NCBI GenBank assembly: GCA_944739405.2
Contig: OX123182.2
Location: forward strand, 45,447,598-45,511,597
DNA: 64,000 nt
Direction: 5' to 3'
Source: Euclidia mi
Lineage: Eukaryota > Arthropoda > Insecta > Lepidoptera > Erebidae
The translations under genes were made by a program, and so were the position numbers. The first letter of the stretch is position 1. Each line of letters begins with the position of its first letter. The notes beneath the pieces are model-generated. The model was given only the letters and a program-made list of their open reading frames with translations. It did no database searches and had not been told where the DNA came from. Shown one piece after another: positions 10,463 to 21,488 of the stretch.

Positions 10463-11345
10463 TTATGGATTTAAATTATTATGACACATGACCGATTATG
10501 ACCAATGGAATTAGTGAAAGTCATTTTATGTCATTTCACGATTATGGCAACTGAAGCGTTATTTCTAATGAAATTATGGCAAATACCAATATGGCATATA
10601 AAATTATGGCAAACATTAGCGAACCACCCGCAAGCTTCGGCGTGGCAGTCGGTTGCACTCACGCCAACTGGGTTGTCAAAATAGTTTACTGCTGTACTAA
10701 TATTTACATAAAGGCGAATCATTTGTGCTGGCGGATCACAAATCGGATTACCTACAACTCTAAAAAAATCGCAGCATCGAGCAGTGTCCAACGTAAGCGA
10801 TAGCAAGCAACGTGATATGATGCAACGCACACAAATTGCCAAAGCCTGCCGCATTAGCCAATCTGGTATAATTCGTACAATACATAATCTAAGTGACAGT
10901 TTCTTAGCATCTCATCGCAACGCATCGCTCATTAGTTTATGAATACTTTTTGTCAATAGATTTTATGGCTAAAACGAAAAATTAAACACGTGATTTTAGT
11001 ACTGTCTGTCTGGCAAGTCTTTGCAAAGCACTGTCCGGCGTCGACATCAAAAACTGCAATTTCAATATCTTAGTTGTTTACTTCTACGGCCTAAATATAT
11101 CGACACATACTAAAGTTAGACATTTGACCAAAAATATTTATCGATAAATCATCACTGTTACGAACAACACTCGGTTTCCTAACTCTATGTTTTGTCTACT
11201 GTTTGGCTACCACGACGCTGCTATAAGAGCGTGCTGCTAAACCTATCGACAGCTCTTTCTATCACACTGCATGTGCCATTAGAAAGAAGATATCAAACAT
11301 AGCAACCGCTGTTGTTATTTAGTGTTACTTCTATGACTTAAGGTT
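10463..11345. other. No supported gene
   Basis: Anonymous end of the foreign block. The motif ATTATGGCAA recurs several times between 10540 and 10610. Open frames of about 100 codons on the minus strand have no recognisable domain. Confidence 0.4.
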
Positions 11346-12295
11346 ATATTTCTTTGATTGATACACATGACATTTCAATTTTTCACAATAGTGACGAAAT
11401 ATTTGACAGTGTCAGAAACGATCTTAACAATTTTTTCTCTGTCAAAGATTTAGGAAAAATTAAATTTTTTTTTTTCTTAAATGTGCAAAAATGTGTTAAT
11501 ACTGTTAAATTGAGTCAGCGCAGTTATATATGCGATGTCTTACGGCAGTACAATATGTCTGATTGTAAATCTGCACAGACTCCATTGACTACAAATAAGT
11601 TGGTGCCTGCAAAACATTGTGAGTCAATATATCCATATCAGAGTTTGATTGGTAGTCTTATGTATATAGCAGTAAATTCTTGACCAGATGTTTCATTTGC
11701 TGTTAGTCATCTGAGTCAGCTTAATACTAAGTTTGATAAGACGCACTGGTTAGCTGCAAAACACGTATTACAGTATTTGAAAGGGACTATCGATTATAGT
11801 ATTTGTTACAAGAAGACTGGGAAGTATCTTGCTTGTTTTACAGGCGCAAATTTTGCAAATGATTGCTTAGATCGTCGCTCATATACCGATTATTATACTG
11901 AGTTTGGAGGAGGTCCTGTGTCGTGGGAGTCTAAGAAACAACCCACAGTAGCGCTTTCTTCTGCAGAAGCAGAGTACATGGCATTGAGTACCTGTGCTAA
12001 AGAAGCCATGTATTTACGGCATTTTCTGTCAGAGATAAGTAATATTTCTAAGGCGCAAGTAACACTTAATAATGATAGCCAGAGTGCACAAATGTTGGCC
12101 AAGAATCCAATTCATCACAATCGTACAAAACATATCGATATACGATTTCACTTTATTCGTGAAAAGGTTTCAGATGGTACTATTCAATTGAAATATTTAC
12201 CAACAGCCGATATGCCTGCTGATGTTTTAACTAAGCCTTTAAGGCATGTAGCTCATGACATTTGTATAAAGGGCATAGGTTTAACTGTACAGTAG
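11346..12295 (+). pseudogene. Copia RT second half and RNase H
   Basis: The frame resumes with IFHNSDEIFDSVRNDLNNFF, then KDLGKIKFF, YQSLIGSLMYIAVNS followed by a TGA (11681-11683), PDVSFAVSHLSQ, AAKHVLQYLKGT, the RNase H block WESKKQPTVALSSAEAEYMA, and KHIDIRFHFIREKV to the final TAG (12293-12295). The Copia C-terminal order is complete. The YVDD box is not recognisable at the junction (the text reads IDTHD), so the catalytic aspartates were lost with the insertion or by mutation. Confidence 0.88.
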
Positions 12296-12332
12296 GTACC
12301 CAAATTAGGCTAGTAGCCATTAAGTGGGCGTA

Positions 12333-12364
12333 TGTTGTAATATGTACTGGCTATCAAGCCTAAT
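12333..12364 (+). repeat. Copia 3' LTR, left piece
   Basis: TGTTGTAATATGTACTGG matches the start of the 5' LTR. It is cut at 12364 by the LINE; CAAGCCTAAT (12355-12364) is repeated at 17816-17825 as the LINE target duplication. Confidence 0.85.
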
Positions 12365-12450
12365 TTTAGTTACTTAGTTGGACAGGTGTTTTCTGCACTT
12401 AGCCACTGAATTGGGCCATTGTGCGTGAGCAGTGACATGGTTGTCGTCTG

Positions 12451-15400
12451 CTACTCATACCATGCAAGCTCCTTCCAGAAGGCCATGAGTTGACCAGTAT
12501 TGCATATGGCTTCGCTCATGGTTCTGGGATTGTTCAGGAACCTCGTCCGTTGGTCGCTCACGCTGGTACAATGTAGGATCACATGAGCGGGTGTTTCTTC
12601 GGTCTCCATGCAGCCCCTACATAGTGGGCTGTCCGTGACGCCGATGTTGTAGAGATGCTTGTTTAGTGGCCAGTGGCCGGTTATTATGCCAGTCAGATGT
12701 TTGAGTGTTTTCCTGTTGGCGTGCTACAGTTTTTGCGAGAGTCGTTTGTCTAATAGGGGAAAGGCATCTTTAGATTGCCTACACTCTTTTAACTCTGCCC
12801 ACTCTTTTTCATGTTGTTGTAGGGTTCTCTCGCGTAACCACGTTTTTAGTTGGTTGAAAGGTATCGGAACAATTGGTTCGGGTCTCAGAGTTGTTATGTC
12901 CGATCCTTTTCTTGCCAGTTGGTCTGCTGCGTCATTGCCCGTGGAGTCACTGTGTCCTCGTATCCACTGGAGCGTGACCCGATTCCTCGCTGCAGTTTTC
13001 TGCAGCTCTTGGTGGCACTCCATAATTAGGCCGCTGTTAAAGCAGTTGCCGTCGAGAGCTTGTAGTACTGAGGCACTGTCTGTGATGATGCATATTGACA
13101 GGTTACTCACGTTCCTGGCCGCGATCGCCGTCGCCGCCCTTATAATCCCAACGCATTCAGCTTGGAAGATGGTGTTGAGTTTAACAAGCAATGTTGAGAG
13201 CTTGATGTTCAAGTCATGGGAGAATACTCCGGCACCTGTCCCATACTTTGTTTTTGAGCCGTCTGTGTATACTCTAACTTCGTGTATACCAGAGATATCC
13301 TTGCGCTCTTCTTGCAGTTGTATGCGGTATTTTTTGTCAAAGACAAAGGTTTTAGGTATGAGGTCGCACGTTGCATCTAGCATCGGGATCTCGTTAGTTA
13401 ATGTCCTTTTCAGGCGTGCATGGGTTATTCGGTCGTCTCGTCTCCAAAGTCCGAACTTATCGAGCTGGATCGTGGCGGCACCTGCTTCCTGCTGGATGAT
13501 GAGGTGCAGTGGTCGCAAGTCGAGGAGCACCTCCAATGCCGACGTTGGAGTTGTTTTCGTGCAGCCTGTTGTGGCCAGACAGGCGAGGCGTTGTATGCTC
13601 TGCAGCTTGCTCTTGACTGTGCTTAGTTGAGTGCGTGGCCACCACACTACTGCACCGTATGTGAGCATGGGGCGTATTATGGCAGTGTAGATCCAGAGGG
13701 TGATGAATGGTTTGAGCCCCTATTTCTTACCTATTATTCTCCTGCACTGGCAGAAGATTGTACATGCTTTTGTGGTTTTAGTGGTGATGTGTTTATTCCA
13801 GTTGAGCTTGTGGTCGAGTGTTACGCCCAGGTACTTGACTTCACTCGATAGGTTGAGCTCCGTGCCAAAAAGTTTTGGTTTTCTGGTCATACGGTTGTTC
13901 CTTTTGTTGGTGAAAAGTACTAGCTCCCTTTTATTTGGGGTGACCGTCAGTTAATGGTGGTTGCACCATTGTTCCATGATCCTGATGGCTGCTTGCATCC
14001 GATATTGGATCATGTCTTCCGAGTTTCCTTTGACTAGGATGGTTATGGCATCTGCGTAGCCGACCGTGTAGAAGCATTTGTCATTCAGGCTTCTCAACAG
14101 ATCGTCTACCACTATGTTCCAAAGCAAGGGTGATAGGACTCCTCCCTGTGGGCAGCCTTTTGCTATTATACCCCTTGTGGTGGTGTTAACTGTGAATTGA
14201 ATAGCCCTTTGTTTCAGGAGTTGATCAATTCAGCCACTGACGGTTTGTTCAACTCCGAACTTGTCGAGGGCTCGGCTAATGCTGGTGAATTTAGTTTTGT
14301 CGAAGGCGCCTTCTATGTCAATGAAGGCGCCTAAGGTCATTAGTTTGTCAGATAGCGCTATCTCTATGGTAGTGGGGACACTACGGAGTGAAGCGCTGAT
14401 TCCGTTGATCTACCACTTCTGTAAGCGTGTTGTTGCGGGTGTAGTGGTCTGCATAGCAGTGCGCCTTCCCGCAGGTATCTGTCAGCGAGCCTCTCCAGCG
14501 TTTTCAGTAAGAAGGAGGTTAAACTGATAGGTCTGAACGATTTTGCTTGAGTGTAATCCGTTTTGCCCCGTTTTGGGAGAAATATGACTTTTGCTTCCCT
14601 CCACCTTCGTGGTATGTAATTGTGCACTATAGATGCTCTATATATGCTGAGTAGCTGTGGCACAATCGTTGTGCATTCCCATTGTAGAAGTGCTGGTGTT
14701 ATTTCGTCCAGGCCTGCAGATTTGTACGGCTGGAAGCTATCAATTGCCCATTTCAGCCGGTCCACGGTAACCATGTTCTTGGCTATCGTCCAGTCTGTTT
14801 GGGTCGGTGGTCTGTGTTCTGATTCGTCCCAATCACAGTCGTCGGTCACAGTGCAACCTGGGAAATGTGTTTCGATTAGCACTTGGCTTATTTCCATGTC
14901 TGTGATTGCGTAGGTGCCATCAGACTTTCTGATGGAGCCTAGGGTCTTGTTGCTGTCCTGGGATAGGATCGTTTTTACCCTGGCTGCCTCGCACGTGGAG
15001 TTAATGTTTGTACAGAAATTTTGCCAGGACTCTCCTCTGCGGAATCGTATGCGTTTCTTGTAGTGCGACTGGGCTTCTTTATATTTGTCCCAGTCCGTGT
15101 CTTTCCTTGTGTTTTTGGCCCGGTTGAAGAGTTTCCTCAGATTACGCTTGAGTTTCTCCAGTTCTGATCCCGACCATTGAGTTTTACTACCAGTCTTCGG
15201 TAGTGTGGTGGGGCAGGCTTGTTGGTAGCTACGTTGTATGCATTTCGTTAATAAATTAGTGTTGTGTTCTATGTATGCAGTGCTGTCGGTCATGTCATTG
15301 AAATTTGACATGGCTATTTCTTGTTCGAGCAGGGTCTTGTATCTCGCAATGTTGGTATTGCGTGGGTTTCGCTTTGGTTGTAGGACCCTCTCTTGCACTT

Positions 15401-16103
15401 GTATGTCATAGAAGATACGCCTGTGGTCGGCAAAGGATGGGTCGGCGGACACATGCCAGTTCGTGACGAGTTCCGCGGCCCCATCCGATGCCAGTGTAAC
15501 GTCTACTATGGTTTGATATCTGGAGCTAACAAAGGTGTGCTCTGAGCCGTTGTTGACTACAGATAGGGTTAGGATATTTGCCCTGAGAATATTTGCCTCA
15601 GGGCTTCCCCACAGTGGATGGTGGGCGTTGGCATCTGCCGACAGTATTATTTGCCAGCCGTGGTCCTCACAGTGCTGCACTAGCTCGGCCAGCTCCTTCG
15701 ATGGGATCTCCTCATCTCCAGGCATATAAACCGAGGCTAGTACCAGCATCTGATCGCCGGGCCCTGTTCGTATCCCCAAGGCGGTGAGGTCTCTAGAACA
15801 AAAGTTAGTCAGCAGCAGTGCTGATATCGTTCAGGAAATGTATATGCATGTTCTCGGCTTAGGAGCCGAGCTCTTGCGCAATATCTTACCTCCGATGTTG
15901 TTAAGTCCACATATGGTGTCGCCTCTAATCCACGGCTCCTGGATTAGGGCTTTGGTGTAGTGGTTAACCTCCAGCAGCCTGCGTAGGGTAGCCGTTGCAA
16001 TCTGCTTGTGCTGGAGGTTCGTTTGTACGACTCTAGTCTGACGAAGATCCGAGAACATTGATGTCCACGGACTCCCCGTCAGACGAGTCGTGCTCGTCGT
16101 CAA
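12451..16103 (-). pseudogene. LINE ORF2: endonuclease, reverse transcriptase, RNase H, zinc finger
   Basis: Endonuclease: QTNLQHKQIATATLRRLLE and TKALIQEPWIRG (about 15940-16040), then ADANAHHPLWGS and SADPSFADHRR. RT: GLDEITPALLQ, FRPISLTSFLLKTLERL, motif A FIDIEGAFD, motif B GCPQGGVLSPLL, motif C GYADA (about 14049-14066; YADD expected). RNase H: EVRVYTDGSKTKYGTGAG, IITDSASVLQAL, WIRGHSDSTGNDAAD (12920-13300). Finger: CRGC...HVILHC (12570-12640). It would nick target DNA and copy the RNA there. Breaks: frame changes near 15800 and 14370, and in-frame stops near 14230, 13951, 13720 and 12724. The final TAG complement is at 12451-12453. Confidence 0.87.
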
Positions 16104-16467
16104 CTCCCGTCACAGCGATGGCGTTGTGTGTGCACGGGCTGTGCCCGACGTGCTGGGAACGGCCGGTGTTGTCTCTCGTCCCTGCGTGTGTTAGCTGGCG
16201 GCCGGCATCTCCCTGGGCACAGCAACCGTCCTGCCAGCCCTTGCTCCGGCAGCGTGGAACAGTACGTACACGCTGCCGGTGAAGAAGGAGACTCGGCGGT
16301 CGCGCGCCTCGATTCTCGGGACCTCCGATTCGGGGATGCCCAAGGACAGGTATAGGCCGACGGTGGTGCAAAGGCTGCTTCCATGATACGCTCCTCTATG
16401 GAGAGATCGAGCTGCCGTGCTTGTTCCACCGTCAGGTCTGTGGGTGGAGTGGCAGCGACGGCCACCA

Positions 16468-17253
16468 TCAGATGCGAGTTAGTCGCATCGGCGTCGCTGC
16501 CCTCTTTGGTGTTGCGTCCATTCTTGCACGCTTCGTCGTGGCGCTTGGTGGTGTGTCGTCGTGACGGTTCCTCTTCGACGGTATCACCGAAGTGGGCCGT
16601 CCCGAGAGCGTCGGGGTGGTCGGTGCGTGTCGATGTCCGCCTTTTCTAGGGCCGCGTTTGCGGCGCGGCCTGGTGGTGCCCCATGGGGCTGTCGGCTCTG
16701 CATCTCTGACTGCCGTCGGAGGGGCGTGACTGGGGGTGCCCTGCGCTGCACCGGCCGGAGCGGCGCGTGCAGCCGGTGGGAGCGAGCCCGAAGACTCACT
16801 CTTCACCGTCCGCGTGGCTTCCGCTTGCGTGCCTGAGCTGCTGCGTCCACCAACCGCTCCGCGTCCGGCCGGTTGCTTCGTCCTGGGCGGTTCCCCCATC
16901 ACACTGGCTGGGGCCGGATGTCCACGCTGGTACGTTGCGCCAGCTGTTTGTTGTCTCACGGGGGCTGCGTTTGCTGATGTTGTCGGTTCGCTTCCAACCG
17001 CGGGGGGTGCGTTCGCTGACGTTGTCGGTTCGCTACCTCCCGCGGAGGGTGCGTTCACCGATGTTGTCGGTTCGCTACCTCCCGCGTGTGCTGCGTACTC
17101 ACTCTGGCGTCGATGATGACGTGAGCGCTTGCCACGGTGTTTACCTCTACCGGTTACGGTTGTCGCGGAGCTAACGTTCGCCTCGCGGCGTTCATCTCCT
17201 CGACGCGGTACAACCGTCCAGGAGGTGGTGGTAATGTGTTCTGCACGAGGCAT
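16468..17253 (-). CDS. LINE ORF1 (gag-like), repeat-rich
   Basis: An open frame of about 261 residues from the ATG at 17251-17253 to a stop at 16468. It is basic and rich in Ala, Pro, Ser, Thr, Arg. Residues about 50-95 contain three to four tandem copies of a unit resembling GGSEPTTSANAP (DNA about 16970-17105). The C-terminal part has PRRKRGPRKGGHRH and KRARMDATPKRA, suited to RNA binding or nuclear entry. Position upstream of ORF2 and composition fit an ORF1 protein that packages LINE RNA. I see no clear CCHC knuckle in this frame; Cys-rich text in another frame at 16100-16468 could be its continuation after a frameshift. Confidence 0.6.
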   Translation of the reverse strand: MPRAEHITTTSWTVVPRRGDERREANVSSATTVTGRGKHRGKRSRHHRRQSEYAAHAGGSEPTTSVNAPSAGGSEPTTSANAPPAVGSEPTTSANAAPVRQQTAGATYQRGHPAPASVMGEPPRTKQPAGRGAVGGRSSSGTQAEATRTVKSESSGSLPPAARAAPAGAAQGTPSHAPPTAVRDAEPTAPWGTTRPRRKRGPRKGGHRHAPTTPTLSGRPTSVIPSKRNRHDDTPPSATTKRARMDATPKRAATPMRLTRI

Positions 17254-17454
17254 GGCACTTGCCAGGTCGTGCAGGTCTAAACTACTCCTACTGTTGCAAC
17301 TGAGTGCAACATTGCCCCCCCCCAGAATACGTGTGGCAGCCTGGACCCGAGGGTGCAGGGAGGGATTCTCCAGCGTCACGGACGCTGGTACCCTCCTGGG
17401 GTAGTTCCTTGTTTTGTTCCACTTCCATATTGTTTTGGCTTCGTCTGAGCGTGT

Positions 17455-17590
17455 GCGTGGGCGTGTGTGTGTGTGTGTTTGCATGTAGGTGTGGTGTGTG
17501 TATATGTATGTGTGCGCGTCCGTATGAATGATTGAATAAGTGTGGTGAATGTATGTGTATGCGTGCTTGTGCATATGTATGTGTGTGGGT
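17455..17590. repeat. GT-rich simple sequence in the LINE 5' region
   Basis: A degenerate (GT)n/(GTAT)n tract between the LINE 5' end and ORF1. The His/Thr-rich open frames seen here on the minus strand are simple translations of it. Confidence 0.85.
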
Positions 17591-17825
17591 GACGGCGGCT
17601 GGAGGTTTTCGTTACGTCTGTTTCATAGGGAACCAGACCAAGAACGGGCGGCAACCTCGGGAAGGATAGTCAACCAGCCTTGCCTTAGGGATCTTCACGA
17701 CTTGCGCTCTCCCCTAAGGCCATTCGCCAAACTCTGCAACGGACGCGAATGCAGAGAGTAGAAGTCAGTGCAGTTCAATGGATTTAAAAAGAAATGAGGT
17801 GCACGGGCTTCCGCCCAAGCCTAAT

Positions 17826-17909
17826 GTGTTCTGTTTTCTTTTTATAGTTCGAATTATGTTTTGTCATTATATGTCACTTCATTAAAATTATTGAGAAGTC
17901 AAACAATAA
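17826..17909 (+). repeat. Copia 3' LTR, right piece, truncated
   Basis: GTGTTCTGTTTTCTTTTTAT and TTTTGTCATTATATGTCACT match the 5' LTR at 5268-5340. The match stops after AAACAATA, so the last 35-40 bp of the LTR and the outer target duplication are gone. Confidence 0.85.
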
Positions 17910-18270
17910 TTTGAGAATTCAGATGACCTTGGCATGTAGGGGTAGCGCCAGACAGTGGCCGACTGTCGTAATTTTATAGTCTACAGCTTGATCGGTGCTT
18001 TCTTGATTTCACATTATTTAAGACATACTGCCAGTTTCTACCCAAGCAGATTGTAGGTGATATACAAAGCGGTCATATAGGTAGCATCCTGCCGGTACAA
18101 CACTACATTGCTTTTAGGTTTTCTTGTTGTGTTGATTTTTTTAATTGTGATTTTACTCTACCTATCATAAGATAAGACCGCAACGCTGTCCCAACGGTAT
18201 CCTGTTTAAATACTGTAAAAATAAATAATCGCTGCTGCGCATTGGTTAAACAAGAATTATGTAATTAAAG
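17910..18270. other. No supported gene
   Basis: Anonymous sequence with no recognised feature. Confidence 0.4.
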
Positions 18271-18335
18271 AGTAATAAAAATCAAAAGCTTGTACTTTGT
18301 ACTAGACAAAGTACAAGCTTTTGATTTTTATTACT
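18271..18335. repeat. 30-bp perfect inverted repeat
   Basis: Arms 18271-18300 and 18306-18335 are exact reverse complements (inner part AAAGCTTGTACTTTGT), with a 5-nt loop ACTAG. No coding. It may be a minimal hairpin element or a short templated inversion. Confidence 0.9.
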
Positions 18336-19534
18336 TTGCTAGATTTGTAAACCGACTTCAAAAAAGGCCTCCCCCCTTTTATGTATTACAGATGAAAGTC
18401 ATAATATACAGCTGATATACTGCGTCCTCCACGATTGCCTTAGTCTCATGACGACTATTCTTGTGTATTTTATGCATCTTGAAATCGACAGGGGCGGAAA
18501 TTCGTACATTGAATCTTCATCTCCCTCAATTCCGAAACTTACTTGATATGAACATTAATTATATTGTCTGTCGTTGTGTGAATATATCAAGTTAAATTGC
18601 ATTCGGTTGTTTTAACAATCCACATTAATTTGAGTTTAAGAAAATAGAAAATAAATGATCTGATACACCACGTCTTTAACCTGAAAAGGTTAAAAAAAAT
18701 GCTCAGAAATTTAAAATCATAAAAGCTTTTTGATAAAAATAACGTGACTCCCACGTAACCCAAATTGATGGAAAGTTGTCTATAGAAAATCGCTGCGTGC
18801 ATGAAGTGCGTGGCACGGTACATAGATGGAAGTAAATAACAGCGTTATAGATATATGGCACACATAATAGCAAGTCTCCCTTCTCATTGATGAGTTTGAA
18901 ATGAGGCGTGGCGGAAATAATGGCTTCAGTTCAGCGTTTATTTGCTTTTATTGAGTAAGAAAATTGTATAGAAACGTTATGAAATGAGTTTTGCTTTGTT
19001 TTTCACAGTTCTTTTTATAAATAGTAACACGGAAGCAACAGTGCATAATTATACAAAAAATATGAACTGTAATACTTAATGATTTTTATTTTATTTCGTT
19101 TCACTACAAAAAGTTTTTGATAATCTTTCTCGTATAATGCAGGTTGTAGCAACGGAATGCCTGCAGTGTGCTTATCATAAGTATTTAGCAATATTACTAG
19201 ATGAAACAATTTTTTCGAATATAAAGCCAACCTGTTTACAGTATGAATGGGCTTGCTCTGCCAGGACAGTGCCACTGATTCTCAAAAGATTGAAGTATAG
19301 CAGTAATATTCCTCGAAATTTTTTGTTCTTTAAATGCGGGCGCCGTAGGTTCAAACCTATCTTACCATTTTCTCTTCTTCGTATGGTAGTGGAGAAGCGA
19401 ATAATTCAACATAAAAATATAAACTTGTAAAACAGATAAATTTAAAATTGACGTTTCGTAAGCACTTAATACAAAGTTTACACGAAATAAAGAATGTTTC
19501 ATTTCATTTCATTTGATTTCCATACATCATTCAT
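18336..19534. other. No supported gene
   Basis: About 1.2 kb. AAACCGACTTCAAAAAAGG (about 18350) resembles a scattered lepidopteran repeat. Nothing else is supported. Confidence 0.4.
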
Positions 19535-19806
19535 CATGTCAGCCTAGAGACGTCCTCTGCTGGACATAGGCCTCCCCCAAGGTTCTCCACACAGACCGAT
19601 TTTGAGCCGCCCGCATCCAACCGCTTCCCGCGATCTTAACCAGATCGTCGGTCCACCTTGCGGGAGGCCTTCCCCTGCTGCGTCGTCCGGTACGTAGTCG
19701 CCACTCTAGAACCCGCCTGCCCCAACGGCCATCGGTTCTTCGAGCTATGTGCCCTGCCCATTGCCACTTCAGCCTGGCTATTCGGAGAGCTATGTCGGTG
19801 ATTTTG
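19535..19806 (-). pseudogene. RTE LINE 3' fragment, 5'-truncated
   Basis: The minus strand encodes ITDIALRIARLKWQWAGHIA, then a Gly/Arg-rich stretch, ARWTDDLVKIAGSGWMRAA and VWRTLGEAYVQQ. This is nearly the same as the end of the RTE at about 32230-32490, so it is the same family. Only the last 85-90 codons and the short tail are present. Confidence 0.88.
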
Positions 19807-20141
19807 TAATACTTCATTAGTATAGCCGATACAAAACTGTACGGTTCCTTGCATTTCGTTCGTTAATTAAGAGCATCGCAGGACCAAACCTCTCAAAGAG
19901 CGATATAATATGTGAAACTGAGAAAATAGTTTGCGAGAAAATGATGAGCATAGCGCCATCTTTTCCTTGTGCAATAATTTGCTTGGGATGGCAAGTGATA
20001 CCTGGTTAGCATCGGTGATATGTGCATGTTCTATCAACGGTATAATACAAACAAGGCGGGCTGAATGTTTTTTTGCCACTCGTACTTAATAAGGAGAAAA
20101 ATATTTGTTATTTCATTTAATACATAAAAATAAATAAAAAA
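19807..20141. other. No supported gene
   Basis: Anonymous sequence between the RTE fragment and a SINE. Confidence 0.4.
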
Positions 20142-20414
20142 AGACTGCCTCGTTTGTCTCGCGGCATAAATGTGCGCGTGGGATTGGGAGGTCTCGGGTT
20201 CGATTCCCGGGTCGGGCAAAGTGTTATTGGGTTTTTCCGTTCGGAAATTCTTAGTAGCAGCACGGAGTCTGGTAATGCAATAGGCTCGGTACGGCAATAG
20301 GCTCACCCCCTATTACGTGGGACCTAAAAATTCCTGGCGAAATGTGGGTGTAATATTACACCTCTGCCTACCCCTTCGGGAATACAGGCGTGAGTCTATA
20401 AATAAATAAAAATA
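20142..20414 (+). mobile_element. SINE-1 copy (tRNA-derived, GCCTCGTTTG head)
   Basis: The head has a polymerase III B box (GGTTCGATTCCC), then the body TCGGGCAAAGTGTTATTGGG, AGCAGCACGGAGTCTGG, CCCTATTACGTGGGACC, CTCTGCCTACCCCTTCGGG and the tail AGGCGTGAGTCTATAAATAA. The same body is at 21489-21753, 35738-35985, 58141-58410 and 62531-62805. The structure matches the abundant lepidopteran tRNA-like SINEs (Metulj type). Confidence 0.88.
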
Positions 20415-21488
20415 AATAACATAAAAATAAAGAAAATCTTTTTGAAGATTTAGACATTCTGACGTAAACAAGAATTGCTTCTGGGTAATATTGTCACAGT
20501 ATGTTTCTTGTCAATTTATTTCAATACATGAAGCTATTTATTTTTTACTTACATACGTAGGCGATTTTTTACATATCGTCTATAAAACTCAACGTATTTT
20601 TTCGGGCCTTATTACCTGCTAATAGGACACGAAAATTCTGATAGATACTTTTAATTTCTGATACAGCAAATGTTTGTGGAAACATTTGCAATATCAGTAA
20701 ACTTATTTACCCAAAAGAGTGAAATATTTGTTTATGTCAAAGTTTTGTAATCTGCTTTTGGTGTTCGCTGCCTTGACTTGACCGGTGCTTCTAGATTTTT
20801 TGTTGTGGTTATGATTTATGTATGAGCGTGAGAATATTAATAAAGACATCTGTATTATTGGTTTTGTAGGGTCTGTCCATCAAGTCACCCTCTGTTCGAG
20901 ACATCAAATTGTACTCCTGTTTCTAAGCACGTGCCTGAATAAATTTACGGTAGCACTTTGCTTGTCATTATATTAAATTTTATCTTGAGTGCCTTTAGAT
21001 GAACATATTTGTGTGACTTGGCGTCAAGGGCATCCTCAAGAACCTTTTCCAGTCCTAGACTACAAAACTCATTCATAGTCATTCATGATCCGGCAGTATA
21101 TAATCTCCATCTCAAATATGTATGTACACACAATAATAACACACAAAAATAAATGTTTTAACTTCGGGTGCAAATTGTCCATTTAATACAATACAGGCCT
21201 AAACAACCAAAACTTAAATCAGCCAATTAAATTGCAAATGATTAGTCATTATTGAATTATGTGCCTCACATCAATTATATTAATGAAACTAGATAGCGTA
21301 CAATGATAATGGTCACCTCTCCAGAGATTCCGGGCATTTGAATCAAACATCACGTCATATAAATTAGCCTTATCTCACGCTAAATAAGCTTAAACGCAGT
21401 CCATGTTTATCGCAGTGCATTCCGGTCGGAATATGGTATAGCAGGCATTGTTGCGTAACAGCACTGGCACGTCGAAGAGCAATTTGTT
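20415..21488. other. No supported gene
   Basis: About 1.1 kb of AT-rich sequence without a recognised feature. Confidence 0.45.

Larger units (their letters stand above)
8343..11345. mobile_element. Foreign block splitting the Copia RT, composite
   Basis: About 3 kb not related to Copia lies between the two RT halves. It holds a hairpin at its left edge (TTTTGTGATACT, loop TGCC, about 8327-8356), three GGAGCCC-type hairpin repeats, a GC-rich hairpin (9032-9066) and an RTE fragment (9885-10462). CATAAAATGACTTTC-like text occurs near 8850 and inverted near 10520, which could be subterminal repeats of a DNA transposon. I could not define a clean target duplication. The rest has no coding evidence. 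Confidence 0.5.
12365..17815 (-). mobile_element. Full-length non-LTR retrotransposon of the R1/LOA/I group
   Basis: 5.45 kb flanked by a 10-bp target duplication (12355-12364 and 17816-17825). Read on the minus strand: 5' region with GT-rich simple sequence, ORF1, ORF2 with APE-type endonuclease, RT and RNase H and a C-terminal CCHC-like finger, then a 3' UTR of about 86 bp without a poly(A) tail. The RNase H plus the RT text FRPISLTSFLLKTLERL point to the R1/LOA/I assemblage; the exact clade needs a tree. ORF2 has a frameshift and several stops, and the motif C box reads YADA, so it is inactive. Confidence 0.87.
5236..17909 (+). mobile_element. Copia-type LTR retrotransposon, decayed and multiply interrupted
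   Basis: The parts are a 5' LTR, gag with CCHC knuckle, protease DSGA, GAG-pre-integrase, partial integrase core, RT/RNase H and a 3' LTR, in the Ty1/Copia order with integrase before RT. It is disrupted by a SINE (6985-7251), a foreign block of about 3 kb in RT (about 8343-11345) and a complete LINE in the 3' LTR (12365-17815). A premature stop after the protease, TGA stops in RT, a small gag deletion and loss of the integrase C-terminus show that it is dead. Without the insertions it would be roughly 4 kb, with some of the original lost. Confidence 0.9.

Noticed and set aside
12659..13630. 323-codon plus-strand open frame
   Set aside because: It is antisense to the LINE RNase H and RT C-terminus on the minus strand, which has recognisable motifs (YTDGSKTKYGTGAG and others); the plus-strand translation has none.
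17304..17654. His/Thr-rich and Cys/Val-rich frames
   Set aside because: They translate the GT-rich simple sequence of the LINE 5' region.
20142..20215. tRNA gene (also at 21700-21750, 35738-35810, 55440-55510, 58141-58215, 62531-62605)
   Set aside because: B-box text is present, but each is followed by the same non-tRNA body and tail, some with target duplications, so they are SINE heads and not working tRNA genes.
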